Shown piece by piece: positions 25,645-35,129 of a DNA stretch of 55,395 bases. Positions within the stretch are counted from its first letter, which is position 1, and every line of letters begins with the position of its first letter. The DNA comes from CAMCHP01 sp036835325 (GTDB lineage: Bacteria; Bacteroidota; Bacteroidia; Flavobacteriales_D; Sanyastnellaceae). The stretch is taken from assembly GCA_036835325.1 (NCBI GenBank), contig DAITMF010000019.1, positions 1 to 55,395 of the forward strand, in the 5' to 3' direction. The notes below the pieces were generated by a model. That model worked only from the letters and a program-made list of their open reading frames with translations. It was not told where the DNA came from and did no database searches. The position numbers were made by a program, and so were the translations under genes.

Positions 25645-26793
25645 TCAGAGAAGCGCCAAGTAGGCAATCCCTGACAATCCGAGAACACCCAAGGAGAATA
25701 GAGCCATCCAAAACAAATTGGCATACCCATTCTTATAGATGTAGGGCAACTGAATGCCGAGTGCCACAGCAACAGGCAAAAGCAAGATATGCGTTGAGTA
25801 CACAGGTGCCGGTTCGTCGTTGGGCGTACTGAGCTGCAACCACATGTAAAGAAAGATGCACAGCACCATGGTTTGGCTGTGAAACCGATTGAAGCCACGG
25901 TAGCTTTTTGTGCGCCGAGGAATGGGCAAACGCGCCTGATCGGTGTTCACACTTTGACGAAATGCATCGGTGAGCGCGAAGTCATCATGGCGGTTGAGCG
26001 GATTGATGTTGAGCAGTAAGCAGAGGTGGTTAAAAACATCGGGGTGCTCTACCGAAAACGCTTCAGGCGACTCATAAAAGTGCTCAACACATACGGCAAA
26101 AAACTCGTGCTCGTTGGTGCCGCCATAGGCGCGTAAAAATCCCGGTTGTCCCTTTGCCAATGAAGTAAATTCAGGACGAGCGACACTGAGCCATACATCA
26201 ATGTAGCGGGTAAAAAAGCTTTCTGATTCACGTGTCGCACGCTGATCAAGTTTCAGCGCATGGGCCATTTCATGGAGGCCCAGGTTGTAGTTGTCGTTGC
26301 CGTTGGCAAAGCCCGCGAGAAAGTCTTCCCATGAGAGAAGCATGGTGCCATTTTTCGATACCCCACCTTTCATCCAAAGTTCAGCCCAACGGTGGTAAAA
26401 TTGCCGTGGATAGATGAGCACGCGCTTGATGTGATCGAGCTCCCAGCGGGTCATTCCAAACGTGAGTTGAGCGGCGGCGGCACCAACGAGCAACCGCGTG
26501 GCCATATCAACCCGGTAGCCCTCCATCCCAATAAAATCTCTCCCCTTTGCGAAGGCGTAGGCCCGTGAAATGAACCGCGCTCGCGCCTCATCGCTCAGCG
26601 CGACGAAAAACGGGATGTGCAACAAAAACAAGCGTTCGGTAGCGTCGAATTGCCGACGACTCATGGGGTTGTTGGTATGGATGCGGTTGTACCACAGGCC
26701 CGCCAACGCTGACATTCCCCATGTGTTGAAATACGCCCAAATGGCCATTGCCAAGGTGAAAACGGTCCATTGAACTGTGATGAATGCGAGCAC
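25645..26793 (-). CDS. M90-family (MtfA-like) zinc metallopeptidase, membrane-anchored
   Basis: A roughly 382-aa protein. One N-terminal membrane helix (VLAFITVQWTVFTLAMAIW) precedes an M90/MtfA-like peptidase domain with the zinc motif in LGLHEMAHALKLD (HExxH; positions about 26264-26280) and downstream NEHEFFAVCVEHFYESPEAF, which supplies the third ligand region. The C-terminus has three more hydrophobic helices. MtfA of E. coli is a cytosolic peptidase linked to glucose regulation; the membrane-bound form is a Bacteroidota variant of unknown role. The start is uncertain: I prefer GTG 26793, as a TAGCTTTA box lies just upstream (26818-26825); ATG 26859 is the alternative. Confidence 0.8.
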   Translation of the reverse strand: MLAFITVQWTVFTLAMAIWAYFNTWGMSALAGLWYNRIHTNNPMSRRQFDATERLFLLHIPFFVALSDEARARFISRAYAFAKGRDFIGMEGYRVDMATRLLVGAAAAQLTFGMTRWELDHIKRVLIYPRQFYHRWAELWMKGGVSKNGTMLLSWEDFLAGFANGNDNYNLGLHEMAHALKLDQRATRESESFFTRYIDVWLSVARPEFTSLAKGQPGFLRAYGGTNEHEFFAVCVEHFYESPEAFSVEHPDVFNHLCLLLNINPLNRHDDFALTDAFRQSVNTDQARLPIPRRTKSYRGFNRFHSQTMVLCIFLYMWLQLSTPNDEPAPVYSTHILLLPVAVALGIQLPYIYKNGYANLFWMALFSLGVLGLSGIAYLALL

Positions 26794-26920
26794 CTTTGTA
26801 TTGCAGTTTCGAACGTCTAAAGCTATGAGAAACCAAGAATGGATGTAAAGAATAGCCAAAAAACGTTCAACAACTCAGCAATCGCAGCGGTTACTGTAGG
26901 GAAAATGGGCTGTAAGTCTG

Positions 26921-26928
26921 TATCTTTA
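26921..26928 (+). promoter_or_regulatory. -7-like box of T9SS type B surface protein
   Basis: TATCTTTA, one base off TAnnTTTG, ends 8 nt before the ATG at 26937, so the mRNA would have almost no leader. Confidence 0.35.
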
Positions 26929-26936
26929 GTCAGCGA

Positions 26937-29621
26937 ATGAAGCACCTAATCACCATACTCCTTTTGCTACTGATTTCGGTAAGTGCGTGGGCGACTCACA
27001 ACCGCGCCGGCGAAATCACGTACCGGCATTTGGGCGGATTGACCTACGAGGCGGTGATTACCACGTGCACGAAAACTTCGGTGATTGCTGACCGTGAGTT
27101 TTTGGAGTTGACTTGGGGGGATGGAATTCTTGACACCCTTGACCGCGAGAGCATCACTCCCGTGCCGGGCATGGATGCCCAGATCAACATCTACCGCGGA
27201 ACACACACCTACACCGGGCCGGGGCAATACTTGCTCCAAATGATTGATCCGAACCGAAATGAGGGTGTGCAAAACATCCCCAGCTCCATAGATCAGCAAT
27301 TTGCCATTCAATCTTTGCTGGTCATTCACCCCATAGCCGGCCACAACAATTCGGTTCAATTGCTCAATCCGGCAAAAGAAAGTGCCTGCCTTTTCCGAGT
27401 ATGGCAACACAACCCCAGTGCGTTTGACCCTGACGGCGACCTGCTTCGCTTTAGCTTAATCACCAACCTTGGTGTTGACTTTGATGAAGATGGACTCGCG
27501 AATCCCATCCCCGGTTACACAATGCCGGATGTGTTCTCTTTAGATCCATCAGATATCTTCTCCGTTGATGAAAACACCGGCACTGTAACGTGGGATGTGC
27601 CTTTGATCACAGGCGAATACAACATTGCCATTCTCATTGAAGAGTTCCGCATCATCAATGGCATTGAATTCAAAATGGGGCATGTTATTCGCGACATGCA
27701 GATTCTTGTTGAAACCTGCCCCAACGATCCTCCGATCATTGAGCCGATTCCTGACACCTGTATCGTGGCCTTCACCAACCTGCAGTTTACTGTGAACGGC
27801 TCTGACCCGAACGGCGACCCCATTGAATTGTCAGCAACCGGAGGCCCACTTACCCAAGTTGAAAACCCGGCGTTCTTCTCACCCGGTAGTACCAGCGGGT
27901 TGTTTAGTTGGACACCCGAATGCACCGAAGTGCGCGTTGCACCTTACCAAGTCGTTTTTAAAGCCGTTGACTTCAGTACAACCGTTGACCTCACCAGCTT
28001 CATGACCATGAACATCACGGTCATCGCCCCGCCGGTGCAAAATCCGGATGCCACGGCCATCGGAAATGCCATCGAACTTGTGTGGGACGTTCACCCGTGC
28101 TTCGGCAACGTTTCAGCAGCAGAGAGTGCTGAATCACAGTACAAAATCTACCGCCGTCAGGGCAGTTATGGGTTTGAACCGGCGTTTTGTGAAACGGGAG
28201 TGCCAGCCTACACCGGCTACGAACTCTTAGGAACGGTCACAGGTTTGACCAACACGAGCTACACTGACAATGACGGAGTTTTCTATGGAGATGAATTTTG
28301 CTACATGGTGGTGATGTGCTTACCTGACGGGGCAGAATCCATCGCCAGCGAAGAGTTTTGCGCCGCCGTGCCCAAGGTTACGCCGGTCATCACCAACGTC
28401 AGCGTCAATAGCACCGATGCCACTGCGGGTGAGATCTACATCGCTTGGTCACCGGCTTCTGAACTCGATACTGAGATTTTCCCCGGACCGTACCGGTATG
28501 AATTGCTGCATGGCGAAAACGGAGAGGCCGCAAGCGAAGTTATCTTCGAATCGCTCCCATCAAACGACCTTTTGAACGAAGACACGACGTTTGTACATAG
28601 CGGATTGAACACCCTTGATTTCCAGCACCAGTACCGTGTAAACCTGTGGTCAGGTGACGATTTCATAGGCAGTTCGGCTTTGGCCTCCAGCATTTACTTA
28701 ACCCTTGAGAGTGACGATCAGGAGATCACCCTGTTTATGAACTACTCAACACCGTGGGTAAATGCCGCGTACGACATCTTCCGAAAAGCACCCGGTGAAA
28801 GTGAATTTAGCTTCCTTGTCACCACCACTGAACCGGTGTACACCGATACCGGTCTTGAAAACAATGATCCTTACTGCTATTACGTCACAAGCACAGGTAG
28901 TTATCCGCTCGGCGGAACCATTGACCCCATCATCAATGACAGCCAAGAAGCCTGCGGCATTGCAGTTGACTTAACACCCCCGTGTCCGCCTGTGCTGGCA
29001 CTCGAGTTTGATTGCGCTTTGGCCCAGGTGTACCTTGAATGGACCAACCCCAACAACAGCTGCGACGGCACGCCCGATACCGAACAGTACCAACTTTGGT
29101 GGTCGCCCGTTGAAGGCCAGCCCCTGCAACCCTTTGCCATCATTGAAACAGCTGAAGACACCACCTTTGTGTTCAATTCAGACAATGAAATCGGCAGCAT
29201 TGCAGGTTGCTACGCCATTACAGCGCTTGATTCGTTAACCCCCGATCAAAACGGTACAATTCGGCGCAACGAAAGTGCTTTCAGCAACATTCTCTGCGTT
29301 GACAATTGCCCAATCTACGAGCTCCCCAACATCTTCACGCCCAACAACGACGGCATCAACGATCGATTCATCCCAATTCAATGGCAGTACATCGACTCTG
29401 TCGACTTCAAAGTATTCAGCCGCTGGGGAACCCTCGTGTTTGACACCGGTGACCCGGAAATCAAGTGGGACGGTACGCACCGCGAAACGGGAGAGATTTC
29501 TACGGATGGCACCTACTTCTACGTTGCCAAAGTTTACACCATTCGTTTGTCGGGCATTGTGGTTGAAGACCGAAAAGGCAACATCACCATCACCGGCGGC
29601 AGCAACCCATTTAGAGAATAA
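26937..29621 (+). CDS. Surface protein with T9SS type B (gliding-motility) C-terminal domain
   Basis: An 894-aa exported protein. It has a Sec signal peptide (LITILLLLLISVSAWA), cadherin/PKD-like and Fn3-like beta domains through the middle (e.g. NPIELSATGGPL, SQYKIYRRQGSYGFEP, YDIFRKAPGESEF), and a C-terminal CHU_C domain of about 90 residues beginning LPNIFTPNNDGINDRF with FKVFSRWGTLVF and KWDGTHRETG. This type B signal directs export by the type IX secretion system and surface attachment or release. Ligand unknown; adhesin or matrix roles are typical of such proteins. ribE starts 2 nt after its stop. Confidence 0.92.
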   Translation: MKHLITILLLLLISVSAWATHNRAGEITYRHLGGLTYEAVITTCTKTSVIADREFLELTWGDGILDTLDRESITPVPGMDAQINIYRGTHTYTGPGQYLLQMIDPNRNEGVQNIPSSIDQQFAIQSLLVIHPIAGHNNSVQLLNPAKESACLFRVWQHNPSAFDPDGDLLRFSLITNLGVDFDEDGLANPIPGYTMPDVFSLDPSDIFSVDENTGTVTWDVPLITGEYNIAILIEEFRIINGIEFKMGHVIRDMQILVETCPNDPPIIEPIPDTCIVAFTNLQFTVNGSDPNGDPIELSATGGPLTQVENPAFFSPGSTSGLFSWTPECTEVRVAPYQVVFKAVDFSTTVDLTSFMTMNITVIAPPVQNPDATAIGNAIELVWDVHPCFGNVSAAESAESQYKIYRRQGSYGFEPAFCETGVPAYTGYELLGTVTGLTNTSYTDNDGVFYGDEFCYMVVMCLPDGAESIASEEFCAAVPKVTPVITNVSVNSTDATAGEIYIAWSPASELDTEIFPGPYRYELLHGENGEAASEVIFESLPSNDLLNEDTTFVHSGLNTLDFQHQYRVNLWSGDDFIGSSALASSIYLTLESDDQEITLFMNYSTPWVNAAYDIFRKAPGESEFSFLVTTTEPVYTDTGLENNDPYCYYVTSTGSYPLGGTIDPIINDSQEACGIAVDLTPPCPPVLALEFDCALAQVYLEWTNPNNSCDGTPDTEQYQLWWSPVEGQPLQPFAIIETAEDTTFVFNSDNEIGSIAGCYAITALDSLTPDQNGTIRRNESAFSNILCVDNCPIYELPNIFTPNNDGINDRFIPIQWQYIDSVDFKVFSRWGTLVFDTGDPEIKWDGTHRETGEISTDGTYFYVAKVYTIRLSGIVVEDRKGNITITGGSNPFRE

Positions 29622-29623
29622 CC

Positions 29624-30244
29624 ATGTTTACGGGAATTATTGAGGCCCTTGGCCACGTTCGCGCTATCGAGCGTGAAGGAGAGAACGTTCACTTCACCTT
29701 GGAAGCACCCTTTACCCACGAGCTTAAAATCGATCAAAGCGTTGCCCACAATGGGGTGTGCTTGACCGTGATTGCCCTGAACGGTAGCCAGTACACCGTC
29801 ACAGCCATCGACGAAACCATGAAACGCAGCAATTTGGGCGATTGGTCGGTGGGTGACGCTGTCAACCTTGAGCGCTGTATGCTGATGGGCGGTCGCCTTG
29901 ACGGACACATTGTTCAGGGCCATGTTGACCAAACGGCGGTTGTTGAGCGCGTGGTCGAAGAAGACGGAAGCTGGCGCGTGTACTTCTCGCATCAGGTGAG
30001 CGATGCGGCAGCAGCCGAAGGCTACATGACAGTTCCCAAAGGCTCGATTACGGTAAATGGTGTGAGTTTAACGGTGGTTGACTCCAACCGTGCCGGTTTT
30101 TCAGTCGCGATCATCCCGTACACTTGGGAGCAGACCAACTTTCACACCTTTCGGCCGGGCACCAGGGTAAATCTCGAGTTTGACATCATTGGCAAGTACG
30201 TTGCCCGTATGATGGCGCTCAATCAAATACCTTCGGTTTCTTAA
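29624..30244 (+). CDS. ribE: Riboflavin synthase, alpha subunit
   Basis: A 206-aa trimeric riboflavin synthase that dismutates two 6,7-dimethyl-8-ribityllumazines to riboflavin. Two lumazine-binding repeats are visible: the first with MFTGIIEALGHVR and VAHNGVCLTVI, the second with GHIVQGHVDQTA, GSITVNGVSLTVV and IPYTWEQTNF. No FMN riboswitch is seen because the gene follows the T9SS protein with only a 2-nt gap. The 3' end overlaps the convergent lptB by 26 nt. Confidence 0.95.
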   Translation: MFTGIIEALGHVRAIEREGENVHFTLEAPFTHELKIDQSVAHNGVCLTVIALNGSQYTVTAIDETMKRSNLGDWSVGDAVNLERCMLMGGRLDGHIVQGHVDQTAVVERVVEEDGSWRVYFSHQVSDAAAAEGYMTVPKGSITVNGVSLTVVDSNRAGFSVAIIPYTWEQTNFHTFRPGTRVNLEFDIIGKYVARMMALNQIPSVS

Positions 30245-30959
30245 GTTCGAAGTTTTGACCGAGGTACACCCGTCGCACCTGCTCGTCGGCAGCGAGTTCT
30301 TCGGCTGAACCGGCTTTGAGGATGTTCCCTTCAAACAAAAGGTAAGCCCGATCAGTGATTGACAGCGTTTCTTGGACGTTGTGATCTGTGATCAAAATAC
30401 CGATGTTTTTCTTCTTCAATTGCGCCACGATGCGCTGAATGTCTTCAACCGCAATCGGGTCAACGCCTGCAAAGGGTTCATCAAGGAGGATGAACCGCGG
30501 GTTGGTTGCCAACGCACGGGCAATCTCTGTACGGCGGCGCTCTCCTCCTGACAAGTAATCGCCTCGGTTCTTGCGTACGTGCTGTAAACCGAACTCATCG
30601 AGCAAGGTTTCGAGGCGTATTTCGCGCTCCTTCTTGGTGAGTTTGGTCATCTCAAGGATGGCCATAACATTGTCTTCAACGCTAAGTTTGCGAAACACCG
30701 ACGCCTCTTGTGGAAGGTAGCCAACGCCCAACTGCGCCCTGCGGTACATGGGTTCGTTGGTGATGTCTTGCTCATCGAGCAGCACCCGGCCCTCGTTGGG
30801 CTTCACAAGGCCTACAATCATGTAGAAACTCGTGGTTTTTCCGGCGCCGTTTGGCCCGAGCAAACCAACGATTTCGCCCTGCTCCACCGAGAACGATACA
30901 CCGCCAACAACGGTGCGTTTTCCGTAACGTTTTACAATGTTTTCAGCGCGTAGAGCCAT
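30219..30959 (-). CDS. lptB: LPS export ABC transporter ATP-binding protein
   Basis: A 246-aa ABC ATPase that powers LptFG extraction of lipopolysaccharide from the inner membrane. Walker A GPNGAGKTTSF (Lys41), Q-loop region YLPQEASVFRKL, the ABC signature LSGGERRRTEIARAL, Walker B FILLDEPFAGVDP and the switch His in LITDHNV are all present; the QEASVFRKLSV segment and the ERRRTEIARAL signature mark LptB rather than other ABC proteins. It is the last gene of the kdsD-tatC-lptB run, and its C-terminus overlaps ribE on the other strand. Confidence 0.95.
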   Translation of the reverse strand: MALRAENIVKRYGKRTVVGGVSFSVEQGEIVGLLGPNGAGKTTSFYMIVGLVKPNEGRVLLDEQDITNEPMYRRAQLGVGYLPQEASVFRKLSVEDNVMAILEMTKLTKKEREIRLETLLDEFGLQHVRKNRGDYLSGGERRRTEIARALATNPRFILLDEPFAGVDPIAVEDIQRIVAQLKKKNIGILITDHNVQETLSITDRAYLLFEGNILKAGSAEELAADEQVRRVYLGQNFELKKPKVFD

Positions 30960-30991
30960 GTGTGCAAGTTAGCCGAAAAAAGCATCGCGTG

Positions 30992-31807
30992 TTAATCCCA
31001 TCGGCCTTCGGCCTTCATTCGGTTGATGACCCGCCGGCTGATTACAATCGAGATCTCGTACAACAACAAAACCGGCATGGCAACCAAAATCTGGCTCGTA
31101 AGGTCAGGAGGTGTGATAATGGCCGCCACAATGAGCACCACCACGAGCGCATGACGGCGGAACTTCTTCAACAGCTCAGGCGTAACCAACCCTGCACGTG
31201 TCAAAAAGTAAACCGCAATCGGCAATTGAAAAATAATGCCCGTTGCGAGCGAAATCGATGCCACCAATTTCATGTACGACATAATGGTGATGGTCGACTG
31301 TACATCTGAAAGCTCGTAGTTGCCCAAGAACTGCAGCGAGAGCGGCGCAATGATGTAGTAGCCAAAGGCGACGCCCGTAAAGAAGAGCAAGGCAACGTAC
31401 AAGGTGATGCCACGCACTGCCTTCACTTCATTGCCGCGAAGACCCGGCTTGATAAAGCTCCAGAACTGCCAAAACACGTACGGGAAGGAAACGATAAACC
31501 CTGCAATCATCGAGACCAAAATGTGCGCGGTAAATTTGCCCATCATGGTGGTGTTGATGATCGAGTAATCGACACTCTTCACGCAGAGCGCATCGCCCAA
31601 ACCAATGGCGTGCGAAAGCCAGCACCATGCGCGGTAGCTGATAAAATCAGTTCGTCGTGGCGCAAAAATGATTTCATCGAAGACGAAATCTTTGAAAATG
31701 AACACCACGATCGAAACCACAAGAATGGCAACGACCGAGCGCATCAAACTGAACCTCAATTCTTCGAGGTGTTCGAGGAAGCTCATTTCTTTACCGTCGT
31801 TCGCCAT
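30992..31807 (-). CDS. tatC: Sec-independent protein translocase TatC
   Basis: A 271-aa inner-membrane protein with six predicted helices. TatC recognises the twin-arginine signal of folded cargo. The start SFLEHLEELRFSLMRS is the family hallmark, and FPYVFWQFWSFIKPGLRGNE is the classic loop before helix 3. Compared with E. coli TatC there is a longer first periplasmic loop (about residues 40-90, rich in Trp/Phe), usual for Bacteroidota. tatA/B genes are not nearby. It lies 15 nt after kdsD and 32 nt before lptB. Confidence 0.95.
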   Translation of the reverse strand: MANDGKEMSFLEHLEELRFSLMRSVVAILVVSIVVFIFKDFVFDEIIFAPRRTDFISYRAWCWLSHAIGLGDALCVKSVDYSIINTTMMGKFTAHILVSMIAGFIVSFPYVFWQFWSFIKPGLRGNEVKAVRGITLYVALLFFTGVAFGYYIIAPLSLQFLGNYELSDVQSTITIMSYMKLVASISLATGIIFQLPIAVYFLTRAGLVTPELLKKFRRHALVVVLIVAAIITPPDLTSQILVAMPVLLLYEISIVISRRVINRMKAEGRWD

Positions 31808-31822
31808 GCTGGATTTTTTCGT

Positions 31823-32788
31823 TTAGCGGATGCCCTCCCTTAACAGGTCGTGCAAATGTACGATACCCCGGTACTTTCCGTCATGAGTGACAATCACCTG
31901 GCTGATGCTGTTCGATTCAAGGAGGAGAAGCGCCTCCACCGCGAGCTCTTCCTCGTCCATGGTTTTGGGATGCTTGCTCATGATGTCTTCAACTTTCGTC
32001 GCCGAAATGTCGAGATCGCGCTGAAGCATGCGGCGGATATCACCATCGGTGACGACCCCAACCACTTCATCATTGACCACCACGGCTGCGGCTCCAAGGC
32101 GCTTGGCCGAAATCTCAAGAATGGCGTCGCGCACGCTGGTGCTTGGCGCGACCACAGGACGCAAATCTGCATTCACCAAATCAGCCAAGGTGGTGTACAA
32201 GCGCTTGCCCAATGTACCACCGGGGTGGTAGCGTGCAAAGTCGCTGGCCGAGAAGCCGCGTTCTTCCATCAGGCAGATCGCCAAGGCATCACCCATGGCC
32301 AGTTGCGCCGTAGTGCTTGTGGTGGGGGCAAGGTTGTTCGGACATGCCTCGCGGTCTACGGTAGTGTTTAAGACATGGTCGGCGCGCTGAGCAAGAAAGG
32401 AATCGAGGTTGCCCACCATGCCTATGAGCGGGTTGCCCATTGACTTTACCAACGGCACCAAGGCTTTGATCTCGGGTGAGTTGCCGCTCTTTGAAATGCA
32501 CAGCACCACATCGCCGTCTTGCACCAAACCCAAGTCACCGTGAATGGCGTCGGCTGCGTGCATGAACAAGGAGGGCGTGCCGGTTGAGTTGAAGGTGGCC
32601 ACCATTTTATTGGCGATGTTGGCGCTTTTCCCGATGCCCGTTACAACGACACGGCCTTTGGCGTTGAGCAAAATTTCGACGACTGCCGCGAACCTCTCGT
32701 CAACAAACGCCGTTAAACCACGTACCGCATCGGCTTCAAGTGCGAGTGTTCGCAAGGCCGATTCGATGATTTTTGTGCTGTTTCTCAA
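31823..32788 (-). CDS. kdsD: D-arabinose-5-phosphate isomerase (KpsF/GutQ family)
   Basis: A 321-aa isomerase (ribulose-5-P to arabinose-5-P), the first step of KDO synthesis for lipid A inner core. An N-terminal SIS domain (about residues 40-175; VVVTGIGKSANIANKMVATF, CISKSGNSPEIKAL) is followed by two CBS domains (about 200-320). The only start in frame is TTG at 32788, because an in-frame stop lies four codons upstream; a TAACTTTT box 7 nt before this TTG supports it. It heads the run with tatC and lptB and is divergent from recQ. Confidence 0.94.
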   Translation of the reverse strand: MRNSTKIIESALRTLALEADAVRGLTAFVDERFAAVVEILLNAKGRVVVTGIGKSANIANKMVATFNSTGTPSLFMHAADAIHGDLGLVQDGDVVLCISKSGNSPEIKALVPLVKSMGNPLIGMVGNLDSFLAQRADHVLNTTVDREACPNNLAPTTSTTAQLAMGDALAICLMEERGFSASDFARYHPGGTLGKRLYTTLADLVNADLRPVVAPSTSVRDAILEISAKRLGAAAVVVNDEVVGVVTDGDIRRMLQRDLDISATKVEDIMSKHPKTMDEEELAVEALLLLESNSISQVIVTHDGKYRGIVHLHDLLREGIR

Positions 32789-32795
32789 TGGTTTG

Positions 32796-32803
32796 AAAAG
32801 TTA
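32796..32803 (-). promoter_or_regulatory. -7-like box of kdsD
   Basis: Minus strand TAACTTTT (one mismatch to TAnnTTTG) ends 7 nt before the TTG start of kdsD. A second, full match TACTTTTG lies at 32870-32863 and could give a longer transcript. Confidence 0.35.
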
Positions 32804-32880
32804 AACACGAACTGTGTTTTTTTCACACGATAACCCGTAAGATATCGTTATATTTAACGTTGCAAAAGTAGAAAATTCAG

Positions 32881-35088
32881 ATGACCACCGTGGAATTGGC
32901 GCCTAAACAGGCCCTAAAGAAGTTCTTTGGTTTCGACGGCTTCAAAGGATTGCAAGAAGACGTGATTCACAGCCTCCTCGAAGGCCATGATACCTTTGTT
33001 ATCATGCCTACCGGGGGCGGAAAGAGCCTGTGCTATCAACTTCCGGCGCTGATGTGCGAAGGCACCGCCATCATTGTTTCGCCGCTCATTGCACTGATGA
33101 AAAACCAGGTGGATGCCATCCGCGGGTTCAGCGAAGAAGATGGTATCGCCCACTTCCTCAACTCATCCCTCAATAAAAGCGAAATCACCCAGGTAAGGGA
33201 AGACATACTGAGCGGGAAAACCAAAATGCTCTACGTCGCGCCCGAATCGCTCACCAAAGAAGAAAACGTTGCCTTTCTCAGCGGAGTGAAGATTTCGTTC
33301 ATGGCGATCGACGAGGCGCACTGCATTTCAGAGTGGGGCCATGACTTCCGTCCGGAATACCGCCGACTGAAAGCGATTATTCAAGCCATTGCCGATGTGC
33401 CCGTGATTGCCCTGACGGCCACGGCAACGCCAAAAGTTCAGCAAGACATTCAGAAAAACCTCGGGATGAAAAACGCCCGGGTCTATAAAAGCTCGTTCAA
33501 CCGGGCCAACCTGTACTATGAAGTCCGCCCGAAAAAAGACCCGGTGCGGCAAATCATCCAGTACATCAAAGAAAACGAAGGCAAAAGTGGCATCATCTAT
33601 TGCCTAAGCCGTAAAAAGGTTGAAAGCATCGCCGAAGTACTGCAAGTAAACGGCATCAAAGCCCTCGCTTACCATGCAGGGATGGATGGCCATCAGCGCT
33701 CAAACGTGCAAGACCGCTTCCTGATGCAGGATGTCGATGTCATCGTTGCCACCATCGCCTTCGGAATGGGCATCGATAAACCCGATGTGCGCTTCGTCAT
33801 CCATTACGACATGCCGAAATCGCTTGAAAGCTATTACCAAGAAACCGGTAGGGCCGGGCGCGATGGCGGCGAAGGAAACTGCATCGCCTTCTACAGCTAC
33901 AAAGACATTGAAAAGCTGGCCAAATTTCTCCAAGGCAAACCCATTGCCGAACAAGAGGTCGGCATGCAGCTCATTCAAGAAGTGGTCGGATACGCCGAAA
34001 CGTCGATGAACCGCCGAAAGTACCTCCTTCATTACTTCGGAGAAGAATTCGATGAAGTGAATGGACCGGGTGCTGACATGGACGACAACTCGCGCTACCC
34101 CAAAGAACGCTACGAAGGGCGCGATTACCTCAACCTCTTCCTTCGCACCATTGAAGGCACCGATGAAAGCCACAAAACACGCTTCATCGTTGACGTATTA
34201 ACCGGTGAAACAACCACCGAAACCGAACGCTACGCCTCCCAAGAACTCGAATTTTGGATGGCCGGTTCAGAACGTTCGCAGAAATTCTGGAATGCCGTTG
34301 CACGCCAATGCGTGGTCAATGGCTTCGCCGATAAAGAAGTGGAAAGCTACGGGGTGCTCAAACTTACCGAGAAAGGCCGCGCCTTCTTGGAAAAACCTTA
34401 CAGCATACAACTCATCAAAGAACGCGACTTCTCAGACGTTGATACGGTCGACGAAGGGGTTCCTCAAGCCGGAAACCGCAACCAAAGCACAGGCACGGTT
34501 GACCCTACACTGATGGGTTTGCTGAAAGACCTGCGAAAAACAGTCGCCAAACAAAAGAACTTGCCCCCCTACGTGGTCTTCCAAGACCCGTCACTCGAAG
34601 AAATAGCAACCCACTACCCCATCACCATCGATGAACTGACCATGATCAGCGGCGTCGGACGCGGCAAAGCCATGAAGTTCGGCCAACCCTTCATCGACCT
34701 CATTAAACGCTACGTTGACGAAAACGACATCGAACGCGCAAGCGAAATGGTCGTGAAATCGGTCGTGAACAAGTCGGGTGCCAAGGTGCAAATCATCCAC
34801 AACATCGATCGCAAACTGCCGCTCGACGACATCGCCAATTCGCTGGGTAAAAACCTTCCTGAAATCATCGAAGAAATCGAGACGATTGTGACCTCCGGGA
34901 CAAAAATCAACATCGATTACTACCTCGATGAAATCCTCGACGAAGATTCACAAGGTGAAATCATGGAGTACTTCATGGAATCGGAATCTGACTCCATCGA
35001 AGACGCCTACAGCGAATTCGGTGGTGACTTCACCGAAGAAGAATTGCGGTTGATGCGTGTGAAGTTCATGAGCGACGTGGGGAATTAA
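32881..35088 (+). CDS. recQ: ATP-dependent DNA helicase RecQ
   Basis: A 735-aa 3'-5' DNA helicase used in recombination and fork repair. Motif I GGGKSLCYQLPA (Lys48), DEAH box at residues 144-147 (IDEAHCISEWGHDFRPEY), motif III LTATATPKV, motif VI QETGRAGRDGG, an RQC region, and an HRDC domain (about 544-620). The Zn-binding Cys cluster of E. coli RecQ is absent; only few Cys occur after residue 360. The acidic C-terminal tail of about 110 residues (EEIETIVTSG onward) is the long form found in Bacteroidota. The recQ/kdsD divergent pairing is one I know from other flavobacteria. Confidence 0.95.
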   Translation: MTTVELAPKQALKKFFGFDGFKGLQEDVIHSLLEGHDTFVIMPTGGGKSLCYQLPALMCEGTAIIVSPLIALMKNQVDAIRGFSEEDGIAHFLNSSLNKSEITQVREDILSGKTKMLYVAPESLTKEENVAFLSGVKISFMAIDEAHCISEWGHDFRPEYRRLKAIIQAIADVPVIALTATATPKVQQDIQKNLGMKNARVYKSSFNRANLYYEVRPKKDPVRQIIQYIKENEGKSGIIYCLSRKKVESIAEVLQVNGIKALAYHAGMDGHQRSNVQDRFLMQDVDVIVATIAFGMGIDKPDVRFVIHYDMPKSLESYYQETGRAGRDGGEGNCIAFYSYKDIEKLAKFLQGKPIAEQEVGMQLIQEVVGYAETSMNRRKYLLHYFGEEFDEVNGPGADMDDNSRYPKERYEGRDYLNLFLRTIEGTDESHKTRFIVDVLTGETTTETERYASQELEFWMAGSERSQKFWNAVARQCVVNGFADKEVESYGVLKLTEKGRAFLEKPYSIQLIKERDFSDVDTVDEGVPQAGNRNQSTGTVDPTLMGLLKDLRKTVAKQKNLPPYVVFQDPSLEEIATHYPITIDELTMISGVGRGKAMKFGQPFIDLIKRYVDENDIERASEMVVKSVVNKSGAKVQIIHNIDRKLPLDDIANSLGKNLPEIIEEIETIVTSGTKINIDYYLDEILDEDSQGEIMEYFMESESDSIEDAYSEFGGDFTEEELRLMRVKFMSDVGN

Positions 35089-35129
35089 GCACACAGCCTT
35101 TCCCCCATCCTCCATCCATCCAAAAAAAA

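Noticed and set aside
25634..25647. 14-bp near-palindrome spanning both stop codons of the DUF5723 and M90 genes
   Set aside because: One mismatched pair and no loop; stem of 4 bp at the ends, so a bidirectional terminator is unconvincing.
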